Assembly (NCBI RefSeq): GCF_014205895.1
Contig: NZ_JACHFC010000001.1
Span: 124,001 to 188,000 of the forward strand
Length of the DNA stretch: 64,000 bases
Direction of reading: 5' to 3'
Source of the DNA: Borreliella lanei
Lineage (GTDB): Bacteria > Spirochaetota > Spirochaetia > Borreliales > Borreliaceae
This document shows positions 54,960-64,000 of this stretch, one piece after another. Under the pieces are notes generated by a model. It did not search any database and was not told the DNA's origin. It was given only the letters and a program-made list of their open reading frames with translations. The translations under genes were made by a program, and so were the position numbers. Within the stretch, counting starts at the first letter, position 1. Every line of letters starts with the position of its first letter.

Positions 54960-55906
54960 TTATCGCTTTCAAACTTAATGCCTTCATGTTCTAAAACAAT
55001 TGGAATAATTTTTGACAAATCAAAAGCTTTAACATTAGGCCTGTAAACTAAAAAAGTTTCATTTCCGGCGCCTAAAGCTTTAATCAAATCACATTGACCC
55101 ACAAGGTGATCAAAACTTGAGGGCAAATCTGCCGAAACTCCTATTGCCTCTCCAATTGCCAAGCCCAATTCTTTAGCCCTTCTTAAACTAGAAATTAATG
55201 CAGATTTAGAATTACTAACATTTAAAACAAGTTTTTTCATCTCCAAATTGCATTTAAATATAAAATCTAAAATAGAATCTCTGTGTTTATTGTATTCACA
55301 AATAGAAGCAGTGGTTTTAATTGCTTGCAAACCCTGCATTAAATAAAAATCATTAAACTCTACAGCATCTATCTGCCTGCATTTAGGATTAAAACCGCCT
55401 TCAAACTCAATAACACCCCCAAAAATACTAGTAGCAATATCATATCCACTACCTATTCCTCCTTGAGAGTGCCTGTAAGCCTCCAAACAATATTTAAAAA
55501 TTTCATCCTTTTCAACAACATTAGTAGCATTATAAATTAAAAAAAGCCCACACACTATACCAATAGCAACAACAGCACTTGAGCCAAATCCCTTTTTAGT
55601 TCCATTATTAAAGAAAAAATTACTTGTATCAATATATACATCATATGCAAAGTTATCTAGATTAAAAAAACAATTTTGATTCAAATAAGTAAACATTTTA
55701 AAAACAAAATCGTTTCTATTTTCTATTAAAGAAAAATCGTCTATCTCTTTCTTTTTGCTAAAAAACCGCCAAGAATCGCTCTTTTTAAAAGAAAAAAATG
55801 CTCTCTTGTTGATGGCAATTGCCAACCCCAATCCCTTTTCCTCTAAAATAGTATACTCTCCCATTAAAAGTAAATTCCCAGGCACAGAAAAACTAATCAA
55901 ATCCAT
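54953..55906 (-). CDS. mvaK2: Phosphomevalonate kinase
   Basis: Converts mevalonate-5-phosphate to the diphosphate. The 317-residue GHMP kinase has SVPGNLLLMGEYTILEEKGLG, the glycine-rich KKGFGSSAVVAIGIVCGLF, HSQGGIGSGYDIATSIFGG and IKALGAGNETFLVYR. RHSQGxGSGxDIAxS is a hallmark of phosphomevalonate kinases. It overlaps both neighbours (7 and 10 bases), so it is translationally coupled. Confidence 0.93.
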   Translation of the reverse strand: MDLISFSVPGNLLLMGEYTILEEKGLGLAIAINKRAFFSFKKSDSWRFFSKKKEIDDFSLIENRNDFVFKMFTYLNQNCFFNLDNFAYDVYIDTSNFFFNNGTKKGFGSSAVVAIGIVCGLFLIYNATNVVEKDEIFKYCLEAYRHSQGGIGSGYDIATSIFGGVIEFEGGFNPKCRQIDAVEFNDFYLMQGLQAIKTTASICEYNKHRDSILDFIFKCNLEMKKLVLNVSNSKSALISSLRRAKELGLAIGEAIGVSADLPSSFDHLVGQCDLIKALGAGNETFLVYRPNVKAFDLSKIIPIVLEHEGIKFESDKC

Positions 55907-56835
55907 TCTAAGTCACGCCCAACCTTTGAAACAATAAAATCAATGCCAGCAAAATTTTTCTTAAGTCCTTTTAAAATAGTATTTAAATTTTTCTCCAAAC
56001 AAAGAAACTTTACTTGGGGGCCTGCATCCATTGTCTCAAATACAAAAATCCCCTCATTTCTCAAACTAGCAGCATACCTAATTAAATCCATTGTACTATT
56101 TTTAAAATAAAAAATAGAAGATGCAAACATTAAGGCAAACATATTCTGATAACTTTTTACAATATTTGCTCCAAAATGTATAAAATCTTTTTTTAAAAAA
56201 AAATATAAAGCATCTTTAAAAATCTTTTTACTAGAGGCAATCCAAGCATCATAATAAAATTCATGCCGTTTACAAATATTCATTGCGGCTCTTGAAGACA
56301 ATTCTTTTTCATTAGTATCAATTATGGCAAATATTATTCGCAAATCATTAAAATAAGATTGATCTCTTAATTGAAAAGATTCTTTTGAACCCTCTTTTAA
56401 AATGGTAAACCCCCCGTAAATAGCCCTTGCCGCAGAAGCTGATCCTACTCTTGCAAGATTAGATGCACTATTGCAAGAATATTTATTAAAATATTTCAAA
56501 ATACAAGCAGCAATAGAAGCAAAACCTGAACTTGAACTTGCAAGGCCTGCTGATGTTGGAAAATTATTTTCACTTTTAATTTTAAATCTAACATTCGGCT
56601 CACTAAGAATTTTTCTTGCATAATCAAAAAACACCTTTTCTCTATTTTTCAATATAACTGGCTTTGAATTTAAAATTATTTCATCTCGATCTGAAAGTTC
56701 AAGCTCACTTATTGAATAAAACTTATCAACACTAACGGCAAGACTAGAAGTCGCTGGAATGTTTAAAAGAACATCCTTCTTGCCCCAATATTTAATTAAA
56801 GCCAAGCTTGCATGAACTTTACACTTTATTTTCAT
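55897..56835 (-). CDS. mvaD: Diphosphomevalonate decarboxylase
   Basis: Makes isopentenyl diphosphate from mevalonate diphosphate with ATP. The 312 residues have VHASLALIKYWGKKD, which resembles the APxNIAxIKYWGK signature, then NNFPTSAGLASSSSGFASIA, SAARAIYGGF and FETMDAGPQVKFLCLEKN with its catalytic Asp region. It follows the HMG-CoA reductase gene with a 17-base overlap and overlaps mvaK2 by 10. Confidence 0.95.
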   Translation of the reverse strand: MKIKCKVHASLALIKYWGKKDVLLNIPATSSLAVSVDKFYSISELELSDRDEIILNSKPVILKNREKVFFDYARKILSEPNVRFKIKSENNFPTSAGLASSSSGFASIAACILKYFNKYSCNSASNLARVGSASAARAIYGGFTILKEGSKESFQLRDQSYFNDLRIIFAIIDTNEKELSSRAAMNICKRHEFYYDAWIASSKKIFKDALYFFLKKDFIHFGANIVKSYQNMFALMFASSIFYFKNSTMDLIRYAASLRNEGIFVFETMDAGPQVKFLCLEKNLNTILKGLKKNFAGIDFIVSKVGRDLEWI

Positions 56836-58114
56836 TTTCTAACCTTATTTTCTTCAAAATTTTAAAAGCAAAATCAAAAGAATAAATATTCATTCTTTCC
56901 ATTTCCAATAATAATTTGTCTTTCTCGAAATCAGAAATATTATATTTTGTCTTTAAAAGGTAGAACACTTTATCAACATGCAATCTCATGTGACCCTTTT
57001 GAATCCCATTAAATGCAAGAGCCCTTAATGCTGCAAAATTACTAGCAAGTCCAACACAAGAGAGAATGCCAATAAATTCGCTCTTACTATTTACATTAAT
57101 AATTCTAAAACTTAAAATTGAAGCTTCACTAAAAGATATAACCCCACCCTTAGTTCCAACTTGCAAAGGAATTTCAATTTCTCCAACCAAAGCATTGTCA
57201 GTCGTATAAAATTTACTAAGGGGAAGATATTTGCCGCTTTTTGAAGCAAATCTATGGACAGAGGCCTCAAGAGCTCTTGTATCATTAAAAGTTGCAAGAC
57301 ATACTCCTGTAATTCCGTTCATAATACCTTTATTATTAGTAACAGCTCGCTCCTCTTCGTAAAAACCTATACTAGAAATAAGTTCGATTTTTTTCGCCAA
57401 ATTCCAAGAATCCTCTTTATCCGGTAGCAAATACTTAAAATCTAAAACAAAATGGGCTTTGGCTGTAAATTCACTAATATCATTGCTTAAAACTTTTAAA
57501 ACACACTCATATCCGAATTCTAAAAAAATGGATTCTGCTACACGCTCTGCAATTGAGTTTAGCAAATTAGCACCCATAGCATCACAAGTATCCACATAAA
57601 GATTCAATTTTTGAATACCAAGCTCTTTAATGTACCTAGTTGACAACCTTCTAAATCCACCCCCCCTTCGATTCATATTGGTTAAAAGAGGTTCAATCCA
57701 GATCTTGATTTTATCGTCAAGATCAACAAAAATATTACTTAAATCTTTTCCCGATTTTATATAAACTTGAGAAATTCCCAACACTTCCCCCAAAGAATAC
57801 CTCAAATCAGCATTTTCAAGAATTTTTGCCGCAAAATTTAAGGCAGCAACAACAGAAGATTCTTCTGTTGCAATTGGCAAAGAATAATATTTGCCATTTA
57901 TTTTTAAATTTTTTACAATTCCAATAGGAAAAGATAAATATCCAATATAATTTTCTATCATATTAAAAAGAAAATCTTCATTGGCACTATTATAAAAAAA
58001 ATCTTTAAAAGATAATCCCAAAAAACTTTTTATCTCTTGCCTTTTTTCTAAAACACTTTTATGTCTAAAATTTTTACTAAGTTCCATAAAACTGCTTAAA
58101 GACTCCAAGCTCAT
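56819..58114 (-). CDS. mvaA: Hydroxymethylglutaryl-CoA reductase (class II-like)
   Basis: Reduces HMG-CoA to mevalonate, or works in reverse in some class II enzymes. Motifs are [19 protein letters not shown] with the catalytic Glu, [38 protein letters not shown] and [10 protein letters not shown], with a C-terminal QKGHMRLHV catalytic His. About 425 residues and the RRGGG segment fit class II. The start is unclear: ATG 58114 has no ribosome site and overlaps fni by 38 bases; ATG 58087 (MELSKNFRH) is 15 bases past GGAG and is a fair alternative. It is coupled to fni and mvaD. Confidence 0.92.
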   Translation of the reverse strand: MSLESLSSFMELSKNFRHKSVLEKRQEIKSFLGLSFKDFFYNSANEDFLFNMIENYIGYLSFPIGIVKNLKINGKYYSLPIATEESSVVAALNFAAKILENADLRYSLGEVLGISQVYIKSGKDLSNIFVDLDDKIKIWIEPLLTNMNRRGGGFRRLSTRYIKELGIQKLNLYVDTCDAMGANLLNSIAERVAESIFLEFGYECVLKVLSNDISEFTAKAHFVLDFKYLLPDKEDSWNLAKKIELISSIGFYEEERAVTNNKGIMNGITGVCLATFNDTRALEASVHRFASKSGKYLPLSKFYTTDNALVGEIEIPLQVGTKGGVISFSEASILSFRIINVNSKSEFIGILSCVGLASNFAALRALAFNGIQKGHMRLHVDKVFYLLKTKYNISDFEKDKLLLEMERMNIYSFDFAFKILKKIRLENENKV

Positions 58115-59156
58115 CAAGCAAATAACTACTCAAAAAATACTTATTATTTCTAAGTTCTGACAAACTTTTGCTGCCACTTAAAAACATAGACATTTTTAAA
58201 ATATGTTCATAATCAGAAAAAAGACTAAATACAGCATCTTCTCCTGAATCATAAAAAGCCCTAAGAACAACTGCTGCAACACCTACAAGCCTAGCTCCAA
58301 GGGCAATGCCTTTAGCAATATCCATACCTGTCTCATATCCACCAGATGCAAAAATATTAGCCTTTAGAGAATCATCAACACTAAGTAAAGTAAAAATAGA
58401 AGGAATACCCCAATCAGAAAAACAAGATGCAATGTTTGGATTATTACCCTTTATGCCTTCTACTAAAATCCAATTGGTTCCACCACTCCCCGCAAGATCA
58501 ATATAAGAAACGCCAAGACTGAATAATTCCTTAACGTCTTTTGGTGAAATTCCAAAACCTGTCTCTTTGACAATTAATGGAACACTTAAAAAGTTAGACA
58601 ATTTAGCTATCGACTCTCTTATTCCTTTAAAATTTCTGTCTCCATTAACATTCATCAATTCTTGCCCTGCATTAAGATGAACAATAATTGCATCAACTTC
58701 TAATCTCTTGATCATTTCAGCTATTTTAGAAATACCAAACTCAACAATCTGAACAGCACCAACATTGGCAAACAAAGGAATATTATGAGCATACCTCTTA
58801 AGAGCAAAGTCTTTTATGTATTCGGGATACTTAAACAAAAGCTTAAAAGAACCTAAGCCCATAGGAATTTTTAAATAATTTGCAATTCTAACTAAAGATT
58901 TATTAAAATCATTCCCCTCTTTACTGCCTCCTGTCATAGAGGAAATAAAAACAGGCATGCTAATAGTGTATCCAAATATCTCTTCTTTTGTATTTATCTC
59001 AGAAAAATTAAAATCACTAAGAGCATTATGTTTTAGCTTGATAAACTCTAAGAAATTGCAGCCACTTTTAACATTATTTTTATTTAAACAAATCTCAATA
59101 TGTCTTTTTTTATTTTCTAATATATTAGGCTCGATACCCATAAACTCGGTATCCAT
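58077..59156 (-). CDS. fni: Isopentenyl-diphosphate delta-isomerase, type 2
   Basis: An FMN- and NADPH-dependent enzyme that interconverts isopentenyl and dimethylallyl diphosphate. The 359 residues begin with a KKRHIEICL segment. They contain [44 protein letters not shown] and [10 protein letters not shown], and the phosphate/FMN site [20 protein letters not shown]. ATGs at 59159, 59156 and 59141 are in frame; AAGG at 59161-59164 best fits the first two. The start overlaps the mvaS end by about 32 bases. Confidence 0.95.
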   Translation of the reverse strand: MDTEFMGIEPNILENKKRHIEICLNKNNVKSGCNFLEFIKLKHNALSDFNFSEINTKEEIFGYTISMPVFISSMTGGSKEGNDFNKSLVRIANYLKIPMGLGSFKLLFKYPEYIKDFALKRYAHNIPLFANVGAVQIVEFGISKIAEMIKRLEVDAIIVHLNAGQELMNVNGDRNFKGIRESIAKLSNFLSVPLIVKETGFGISPKDVKELFSLGVSYIDLAGSGGTNWILVEGIKGNNPNIASCFSDWGIPSIFTLLSVDDSLKANIFASGGYETGMDIAKGIALGARLVGVAAVVLRAFYDSGEDAVFSLFSDYEHILKMSMFLSGSKSLSELRNNKYFLSSYLLDELGVFKQFYGT

Positions 59157-60348
59157 CATTCCTTAGTTCTTTTAAATAAAATCCTCTAGATTCACTAGGA
59201 ACTATTTTATTTTGAAAAAAATCTTTATATTCTTCAAAATTTGCATTATTTCTATTTTTTATAAGTCCATCAAGATCCCACAATTTAACAACATCAAAAG
59301 CACTCTTTTCAATGGTAAGTTCATAAATAACCATAATATTGCCAGATCCATAAGAACAAAATAATATCTTTTCTCCTGTAATATCTTTCTTGGAAAATAC
59401 TCTTTTTAAATAAAATGCTAAAGATAGAAAAATTGAACCTGTATACAAATTCCCCACTTCCATAGCAGCTTCAACGCCATCGTAAAAATCTATTGACTCT
59501 AAATAAGCATTTCTAACAGATTCGTCATCACTATAATATTTTTTCAAAATATAATGCATTGAATCTATTGGCATTTTAGCAAAAGGAACATGTAAAACAA
59601 ATCTATAATTAGAAAATAAATCTTTCATACTAAGTTGCTTTTTGAAAGCAAAATCTCTTAAAGCATTTTCGTTTGCATTATTGTAACATTCAACTGAATA
59701 TTGACCTCTTACCTTAGCTTCAACACTTCCAAAAGGCCTAAAAAAATCATCAACATCATCAGTATAAACTCCAAATTCAGATAAATTGATCGAGAGTAGC
59801 TTTGGATTTTTTTCAACCAAAATTGCAGTTGCACCAGCACCTTGAGTAATCTCAGCCGTAGTAAGATTGCTATAATGCGCAATATCTGAAGAAAAAACTA
59901 TGCCATATTCAGAATTATTAGAATGGCTTAAAACACTTGCTACAGTGTGTAAAGACATAGCAGCACCAGCGCACGCATGCTGAACTTGGAAAGTTAAAAA
60001 ATTATTCCCCAGACAAATACCAGACTGCTTTAAAGCTCCAAAAACATAAGAAGAAATTGCTTTTGAATGATCAACACCTGTCTCAGTTCCACCCAAAAGC
60101 ATTCTAATTTTGCTTAAATCAAGATTATTATTATCAAAAATAAGTTTAACAGCCGAACTTGCCATCGTTACACTATCCTCATTAGGACTGGTAAACCTAA
60201 AACCTTTTTGCAAGGTAGCATCTATTGCTCTATTGATTTTCTTAAAAAGAACTTCATTAGAAGAATATAAAGGATTTTCCAAAAGAACAGAAAAATCTAA
60301 ATAATTTAAAGGTAAAAAAATTCTAATATCACTAATACCTATTTTCAT
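59125..60348 (-). CDS. mvaS: Hydroxymethylglutaryl-CoA synthase
   Basis: Condenses acetyl-CoA with acetoacetyl-CoA. The 407-residue thiolase-fold enzyme has the catalytic cysteine in [16 protein letters not shown], the glutamate region near [12 protein letters not shown], and a C-terminal [15 protein letters not shown] loop. HVPFAKMP carries the catalytic His region. It is the first gene of the mevalonate run. A GAGGA site precedes ATG 60348 and a TTGCTA/TATAAT promoter lies upstream. The thiolase that makes acetoacetyl-CoA is not in the window. Confidence 0.95.
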   Translation of the reverse strand: MKIGISDIRIFLPLNYLDFSVLLENPLYSSNEVLFKKINRAIDATLQKGFRFTSPNEDSVTMASSAVKLIFDNNNLDLSKIRMLLGGTETGVDHSKAISSYVFGALKQSGICLGNNFLTFQVQHACAGAAMSLHTVASVLSHSNNSEYGIVFSSDIAHYSNLTTAEITQGAGATAILVEKNPKLLSINLSEFGVYTDDVDDFFRPFGSVEAKVRGQYSVECYNNANENALRDFAFKKQLSMKDLFSNYRFVLHVPFAKMPIDSMHYILKKYYSDDESVRNAYLESIDFYDGVEAAMEVGNLYTGSIFLSLAFYLKRVFSKKDITGEKILFCSYGSGNIMVIYELTIEKSAFDVVKLWDLDGLIKNRNNANFEEYKDFFQNKIVPSESRGFYLKELRNDGYRVYGYRA

Positions 60349-60378
60349 ATATTCCTCAATGAATTAATGGACTTAAGT

Positions 60379-60420
60379 ATTATATTATAATTTACAAAAA
60401 TTAGCAAAATCTTATATAAT
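60379..60420. promoter_or_regulatory. Interleaved divergent promoters of mvaS and mnmA
   Basis: Minus strand, for mvaS: TTGCTA (60402-60407) and TATAAT (60379-60384), spacing 17. Plus strand, for mnmA: TTTACA (60391-60396) and TATAAT (60415-60420), spacing 18. The two -35 boxes lie within each other's spacers, so binding of polymerase to one should exclude the other. Confidence 0.6.
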
Positions 60421-60441
60421 GAAACCTAAAAATGGAAGTTT

Positions 60442-61509
60442 ATGAAAATAGCCGTACTTTTATCTGGGGGAGTTGACAGCTCTGTTGCCCTTTATAGAAT
60501 TATAAACAAAGGATATTCAAATATAAAATGCTACTATTTAAAAATTTGGGTTGAAGATGAACTATCTTATATTGGAAACTGCCCTTGGCAAGAAGATTTA
60601 AATTATGTTGAAGCTATATGCAACAAATTTAATGTACCGTATGAAATAATAAACTTTCAAAAAGAATATTATAACAAAGTAGTAAGCTATGCCATTGAAG
60701 AACTTAAAAATGGCAATACTCCAAGTCCAGATATTTTTTGTAATCAAAGAATAAAGTTTGGAGCATTTTTTGAGAAAATCAATAACCAATATGATTTGGT
60801 TGTAACAGGACACTACGCTAAAATACAAATAAAAGAAAGTAAATTTTTTTTAAAACAGGCAAAAGATAAAATTAAAGACCAAAGCTACTTTTTATCTCAT
60901 CTCTCTCAAAAACAAATGTCAAAACTATACTTCCCTTTAGGTACATTACTTAAAAGCGAAGTAAGGCAAATAGCTAAAAGCATAAATTTACCCAACAAAG
61001 ATAGAAAAGATAGTCAAGGTATTTGCTTTTTAGGAAAAATTAAATATAACGAATTTATCAAATACCATCTTGGAGAGAAAAAAGGGAATATAATTGAAAA
61101 AGAAACAGGAAAAATAATAGGAATTCACAATGGATATTGGTTTTTTACAGTGGGACAAAGAAGAGGAATAAAGCTTAGCAACGGGCCATGGTTTGTCATA
61201 GAAAAAGACCTAGAAAAAAATATTATATATATATCCCATAACGAGAATTATTTAAAACAAGCAAAACGCAAATTTTTAGTTCACGAAATACATTGGATAA
61301 ACGACACACCTTCGAACTTTGAAAATTTCAAAATTAAAATAAGACACGGTGAAAAGAAATGCTCATGCAAATTAAAACTTATTACAAATAACTTAATGGA
61401 AATTTCTTTAAACAAAAAAGATAGTGGAATCTCTCCAGGACAATTTGCAATTTTTTACAAAAACACAGAATGCCTGGGAGGTGCTAAAATTTTAAAAATC
61501 ATAGAATGA
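60442..61509 (+). CDS. mnmA: tRNA-specific 2-thiouridylase MnmA
   Basis: Thiolates U34 of Lys, Glu and Gln tRNAs. The 355 residues have the PP-loop [13 protein letters not shown], a first catalytic cysteine in [17 protein letters not shown] [16 protein letters not shown], a second in [18 protein letters not shown], and a C-terminal FTVGQRRGI to [18 protein letters not shown] barrel. An extra Cys-containing stretch [15 protein letters not shown] is normal. The start ATG follows GGAAG. It works with MnmEG (elsewhere) and MnmD (1815) on the same nucleotide. Confidence 0.96.
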   Translation: MKIAVLLSGGVDSSVALYRIINKGYSNIKCYYLKIWVEDELSYIGNCPWQEDLNYVEAICNKFNVPYEIINFQKEYYNKVVSYAIEELKNGNTPSPDIFCNQRIKFGAFFEKINNQYDLVVTGHYAKIQIKESKFFLKQAKDKIKDQSYFLSHLSQKQMSKLYFPLGTLLKSEVRQIAKSINLPNKDRKDSQGICFLGKIKYNEFIKYHLGEKKGNIIEKETGKIIGIHNGYWFFTVGQRRGIKLSNGPWFVIEKDLEKNIIYISHNENYLKQAKRKFLVHEIHWINDTPSNFENFKIKIRHGEKKCSCKLKLITNNLMEISLNKKDSGISPGQFAIFYKNTECLGGAKILKIIE

Positions 61510-61513
61510 TACG

Positions 61514-61547
61514 CTAAAAAAGTTAGAGAAGATTTAAAAACCTTCTC
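61514..61547 (-). terminator. Possible terminator after mcp5
   Basis: On the minus strand GAGAAG (61542-61547) pairs with CTTCTC (61526-61531) around a 10-base loop, followed by TAACTTTTTTAG. It lies directly after the mcp5 stop codon at 61549 and faces the end of mnmA. Confidence 0.5.
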
Positions 61548-61548
61548 C

Positions 61549-63450
61549 TTACTTTTCGATCTTAAAGTAATCAACAGATTCTTTTAAATCTTTTACACTC
61601 TCTAACATCTTTTCAGACATTGCAGAAAGCTCTTCGCTACTTGAAGCTGTGGTCTGGACTAACTGACTAACCTGCTCTATTGCATTTTTAAATTGCTCTA
61701 TTTGAACACTTTGCTTATAACTTTCATTAGAAATATTTTTTACAAGTCTGGCCGTTTGTTCCATACCAGGAACTATTTGTTCAAAATTTTCCCCAGCGCG
61801 ACTTGCAACAGTTAAGCTTTTGTTTGCAATATCAATAATCTCTCTTGCTGATTCTTTGCTTTGATCTGCAAGCTTTCTAACCTCAGCAGCTACCACTTCA
61901 AAGCCCTTGCCTTTTTCTCCCACTCTTGCAGCCTCAATCGAGGCATTTAAAGCAAGCAAATTGGTTTGCCTTGTTATCTCATCAATAATTCCAATTTTTT
62001 CAGTAATTACAGTCATTGCCTCAATAGCTTTAACAACAGATTTATGCCCCTCTTTAGTTCTTTCATTGGTATTGACAGCAATTTTTTCAGTAGTAGACGC
62101 ATTTTCAGTATTCTCAGAAACACCTTGTGATATTTGCTCAATATTTGCTGTCATTTGCTCTAAAGTAGAAGCCTGCTCAACAGCACCAGAACTCAAATTC
62201 TGGCTTGCATTTGCTATTTGAATCGCATTTTCATAAAGGTAATCTAGATTTTCAATAACTCCTTTTGCAACTGAAGAAAAATTGGTTCTCAATTGCTCAA
62301 GACCTTCGTACAAGCTATAAAGCTCTACAGTGTCCCATTTGCCAAAATTAATATCAGCAGTAAAATTACCAGAAGCAAGGCGCTCAGAATATTCCAGTAT
62401 CTTATTCAAAGAAGAGCTTAACCTTTTCACAAGATAAAGAGTTGCAATAGCAAGCATAAGCAATGTAAATGCAAAACTAATTGCTAAGATTATAGTTGTA
62501 GCTCGTGACATGTAATAAAAATCATCTTCTGAAGTTCGCATTAAAAGAATAAATCTATTATTAGACAAGTTTAATAACACCTTTTGACTAATTCCCACAT
62601 ATTTTTTACTGCTATTAGGATCATAATAATAAACAGTTGAAATTTCTTTATTCTTTTGCAACAAATCCTCAGATGTTTTCTTAATAATATTGGAATAAGA
62701 AGCACTAATATCGGTCAAAACATCACCTGGCAATACCGTATGATGAACTAATAATCTACCCGTAGTATCATAAGCTAACGCACGGCCGCTAGAAAGTATT
62801 CCAAAATTAATTCCTCTAAAAGACCTATATATATAATCCATTGAATAGAAAAACATAAAATACCCAAAAATGTCACCGGTTTCAAAATCTCTTAATGGTA
62901 TACCTATTAATATATAAGGAATCTGACCTTTTTTATTTTTTATCTTGGAAATATCTTTAACTAAAGACTCTTCAATAGACCCAGGATCTGCCAACATAAC
63001 AAAAGAATTGTAAACAATACTTTGAGACTCTTTAAGCTTTGTAAAATATTCTCTATCCCCAATAGATTTGCCAAAATCACTATTATCCTTAATAGCCGTA
63101 GTAAAAACTATTTTACCCTCTTTGTTTGTAACCATCATATTACTACCAGTTTGAATAAGAATTTCAGATTGATCTGAAATAAAACTCAACCTTTTGGATT
63201 TAATTTTACTAGCCTCATTAAATTTTTCAGCAGAGTTGAAATACATGGAACTAACCCTAACCTTCTCTTCCATTGAAGAAATATAAAGGTTAAAAGAATT
63301 TTTAATGTTTCCAATAAGATTGATCATAAGATCAAACTGTTGATCTACCAATTTACTATTAATCAACATTCCAAAAATAAAAAACAGAATTGATATAAAG
63401 AATGCTATAAGAACAAGAACAAGTAGCAACATCCTAGCTTTCAGCTTCAT
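61549..63450 (-). CDS. mcp5: Methyl-accepting chemotaxis protein (Mcp5)
   Basis: An inner-membrane chemoreceptor. The 633 residues have membrane segment 1 ([20 protein letters not shown]), a periplasmic Cache-type sensor (about 30-290; [37 protein letters not shown]), segment 2 ([20 protein letters not shown]) and a HAMP domain. The signalling hairpin tip is [20 protein letters not shown]. Methylation-type helices flank it. ATG 63450 is about 6 bases past AGAGGTGG; GTG 63468 is less likely. It ends DYFKIEK, without a CheR-binding pentapeptide. It follows its paralogue mcp4 by 30 bases. Confidence 0.95.
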   Translation of the reverse strand: MKLKARMLLLVLVLIAFFISILFFIFGMLINSKLVDQQFDLMINLIGNIKNSFNLYISSMEEKVRVSSMYFNSAEKFNEASKIKSKRLSFISDQSEILIQTGSNMMVTNKEGKIVFTTAIKDNSDFGKSIGDREYFTKLKESQSIVYNSFVMLADPGSIEESLVKDISKIKNKKGQIPYILIGIPLRDFETGDIFGYFMFFYSMDYIYRSFRGINFGILSSGRALAYDTTGRLLVHHTVLPGDVLTDISASYSNIIKKTSEDLLQKNKEISTVYYYDPNSSKKYVGISQKVLLNLSNNRFILLMRTSEDDFYYMSRATTIILAISFAFTLLMLAIATLYLVKRLSSSLNKILEYSERLASGNFTADINFGKWDTVELYSLYEGLEQLRTNFSSVAKGVIENLDYLYENAIQIANASQNLSSGAVEQASTLEQMTANIEQISQGVSENTENASTTEKIAVNTNERTKEGHKSVVKAIEAMTVITEKIGIIDEITRQTNLLALNASIEAARVGEKGKGFEVVAAEVRKLADQSKESAREIIDIANKSLTVASRAGENFEQIVPGMEQTARLVKNISNESYKQSVQIEQFKNAIEQVSQLVQTTASSSEELSAMSEKMLESVKDLKESVDYFKIEK

Positions 63451-63480
63451 ACTAACCACCTCTTTCACAAAAAATAAATT

Positions 63481-64000
63481 CTAAAACTCCGAAAAATCAT
63501 CATCAAAATTTAAATCCTTATCAGCAATATCGATAGCTTTTTTAGGATCAACTCGCTTATTAATAGTTCTTACAGAAGGCTCGCTCTCAATATCTAAAGA
63601 ATAATTATTATGACCACCGCCATTTGAAGTAGAAATTCCATTGCTTTTCAAATTTTGATTTTCATCTTTATTAAAAGAATTTTCAGGACAATCCATTAAC
63701 CTAAAGTCATAATCGTCTTCTTCCAGATTTTCAATCGTAGAATCTTTAATTTTGAAAAATAATACAGATTTTCTAAGCTCTTTAGACTTTTCTAACATTT
63801 TATCGGACATGCTAGAAAGTTGCTCACTACTTGAAGCTGAAGATTGAACAACTTCTCCAACCTGGTCTAAAGCCATTTTAAATTGAGCAATCTGATCACT
63901 TTGCTTAGAGCTACCTTCTGAAATCTTCTTAACAAGATTAGCCGTTTCCTCAATTTCGGGTAACATTTCTTTAAAAATCACCCCTGCTTCGGTCGCTACC
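63481..64000 (-). CDS. mcp4: Methyl-accepting chemotaxis protein (Mcp4), C-terminal part only
   Basis: Partial: 172 C-terminal residues are visible and the gene continues past 64000. The first part (ANLVKKISEGSSKQSDQIAQ, then SSASSSEQLSSMSDKMLEKS) is the outgoing methylation helix, closely matching mcp5, so the genes are tandem paralogues. Unlike mcp5 it continues for about 85 residues of flexible, acidic, Asn/Gly-rich linker and ends DFSEF. That fits the x-[HFYW]-x2-[HFYW] pentapeptide used elsewhere to tether CheR. The start and sensor domain are not in the window. Confidence 0.93.
   Translation of the reverse strand, partial: VATEAGVIFKEMLPEIEETANLVKKISEGSSKQSDQIAQFKMALDQVGEVVQSSASSSEQLSSMSDKMLEKSKELRKSVLFFKIKDSTIENLEEDDYDFRLMDCPENSFNKDENQNLKSNGISTSNGGGHNNYSLDIESEPSVRTINKRVDPKKAIDIADKDLNFDDDFSEF

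Noticed and set aside
61907..62221. 104-codon plus-strand frame inside mcp5
   Set aside because: Antisense of the conserved chemoreceptor signalling domain; Ser/Ala/Val-rich shadow without a start signal.
1..64000. CRISPR arrays, insertion sequences or prophage genes
   Set aside because: No regularly spaced repeats, transposase, integrase or phage structural motifs were seen in any translated gene or gap.

Overview
The window is chromosomal DNA of a Lyme-group Borreliella (Borrelia burgdorferi sensu lato). It is very A+T-rich, uses many TTG and GTG starts, and carries recognisable Borrelia genes in their known order: groES, plzA, the coenzyme A disulfide reductase, ktrAB, cyaB, mreBCD-mrdA-rodA, rnpB, rpoD-dnaG, the Dps protein NapA/BicA, the mevalonate operon and the mcp4/mcp5 pair. 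From memory of strain B31, this is the BB0742 to BB0680 interval read in reverse. Several proteins seem to differ from B31 at scattered residues, so I do not name the species. No insertion sequence, prophage, CRISPR array or plasmid-like region is visible. This is dense core genome.

Layout. 1-8973: a YbiT-like ABC-F ATPase (cut by the window start), groES, the tRNA methyltransferase mnmD, a secreted unknown, valS-dus, rlpA, and a Sua5-type threonylcarbamoyl-AMP synthase. 9166-17863: the c-di-GMP receptor plzA, then on the plus strand a class A PBP, a short ParB-like protein, pgi, a TcyP-like symporter and CoA disulfide reductase. 17880-22345 (minus): a phosphofructokinase, a MinD-like ATPase and the KtrAB K+ system. 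22442-26760: cyaB, a secreted beta-propeller-like protein, pgsA, thrS. 26926-33405 (minus): rodA, mrdA, mreD, mreC, mreB and a TPR protein, transcribed in the opposite order. 33435-39299: RNase P RNA, a zinc-ribbon coiled-coil protein, rpoD, dnaG, mltG. 39509-41858: tRNA-Tyr, tRNA-Thr and two unknown genes. 41973-45457: CCA enzyme, then on the minus strand rnc, acpP, rpmF, coaD and a zinc-knuckle protein. 45801-52778 (minus): rplS-trmD-rimM-khpA-rpsP-ffh, a ROK-family regulator and EF-G2. 52852-54057: Dps, a CAP-domain lipoprotein, tRNA-Val. 54066-60348 (minus): all six mevalonate-pathway genes from HMG-CoA synthase to isopentenyl diphosphate isomerase. 60442-64000: mnmA, mcp5 and the end of mcp4.

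Themes. Cell-wall growth is represented by two PBPs, RodA, MreBCD, MltG and RlpA. CoA and isoprenoid chemistry recurs: CoaD makes the CoA precursor, CoADR keeps CoA reduced, ACP takes its phosphopantetheine arm from CoA, and the mevalonate operon consumes acyl-CoA. tRNA maturation is covered by RNase P, the CCA enzyme (none of the three tRNAs encodes CCA), MnmA, MnmD, TrmD, Dus and Sua5. Nucleotide second messengers appear as PlzA (c-di-GMP), CyaB (cAMP) and a possibly nucleotide-gated KtrA.

I did not find an obvious wholly new system. The best leads are: a symporter of the L-cystine-uptake type paired with CoA disulfide reductase; an ABC-F protein whose second Walker A motif is destroyed; a truncated ParB-like protein with an amphipathic tail linked to a PBP; perfect palindromes before mnmD and between plzA and the PBP gene; a fatty-acid cluster reduced to rpmF-acpP-rnc; a likely CheR-tether motif on MCP4 but not MCP5; and two linked genes of unknown function (39757-41858).
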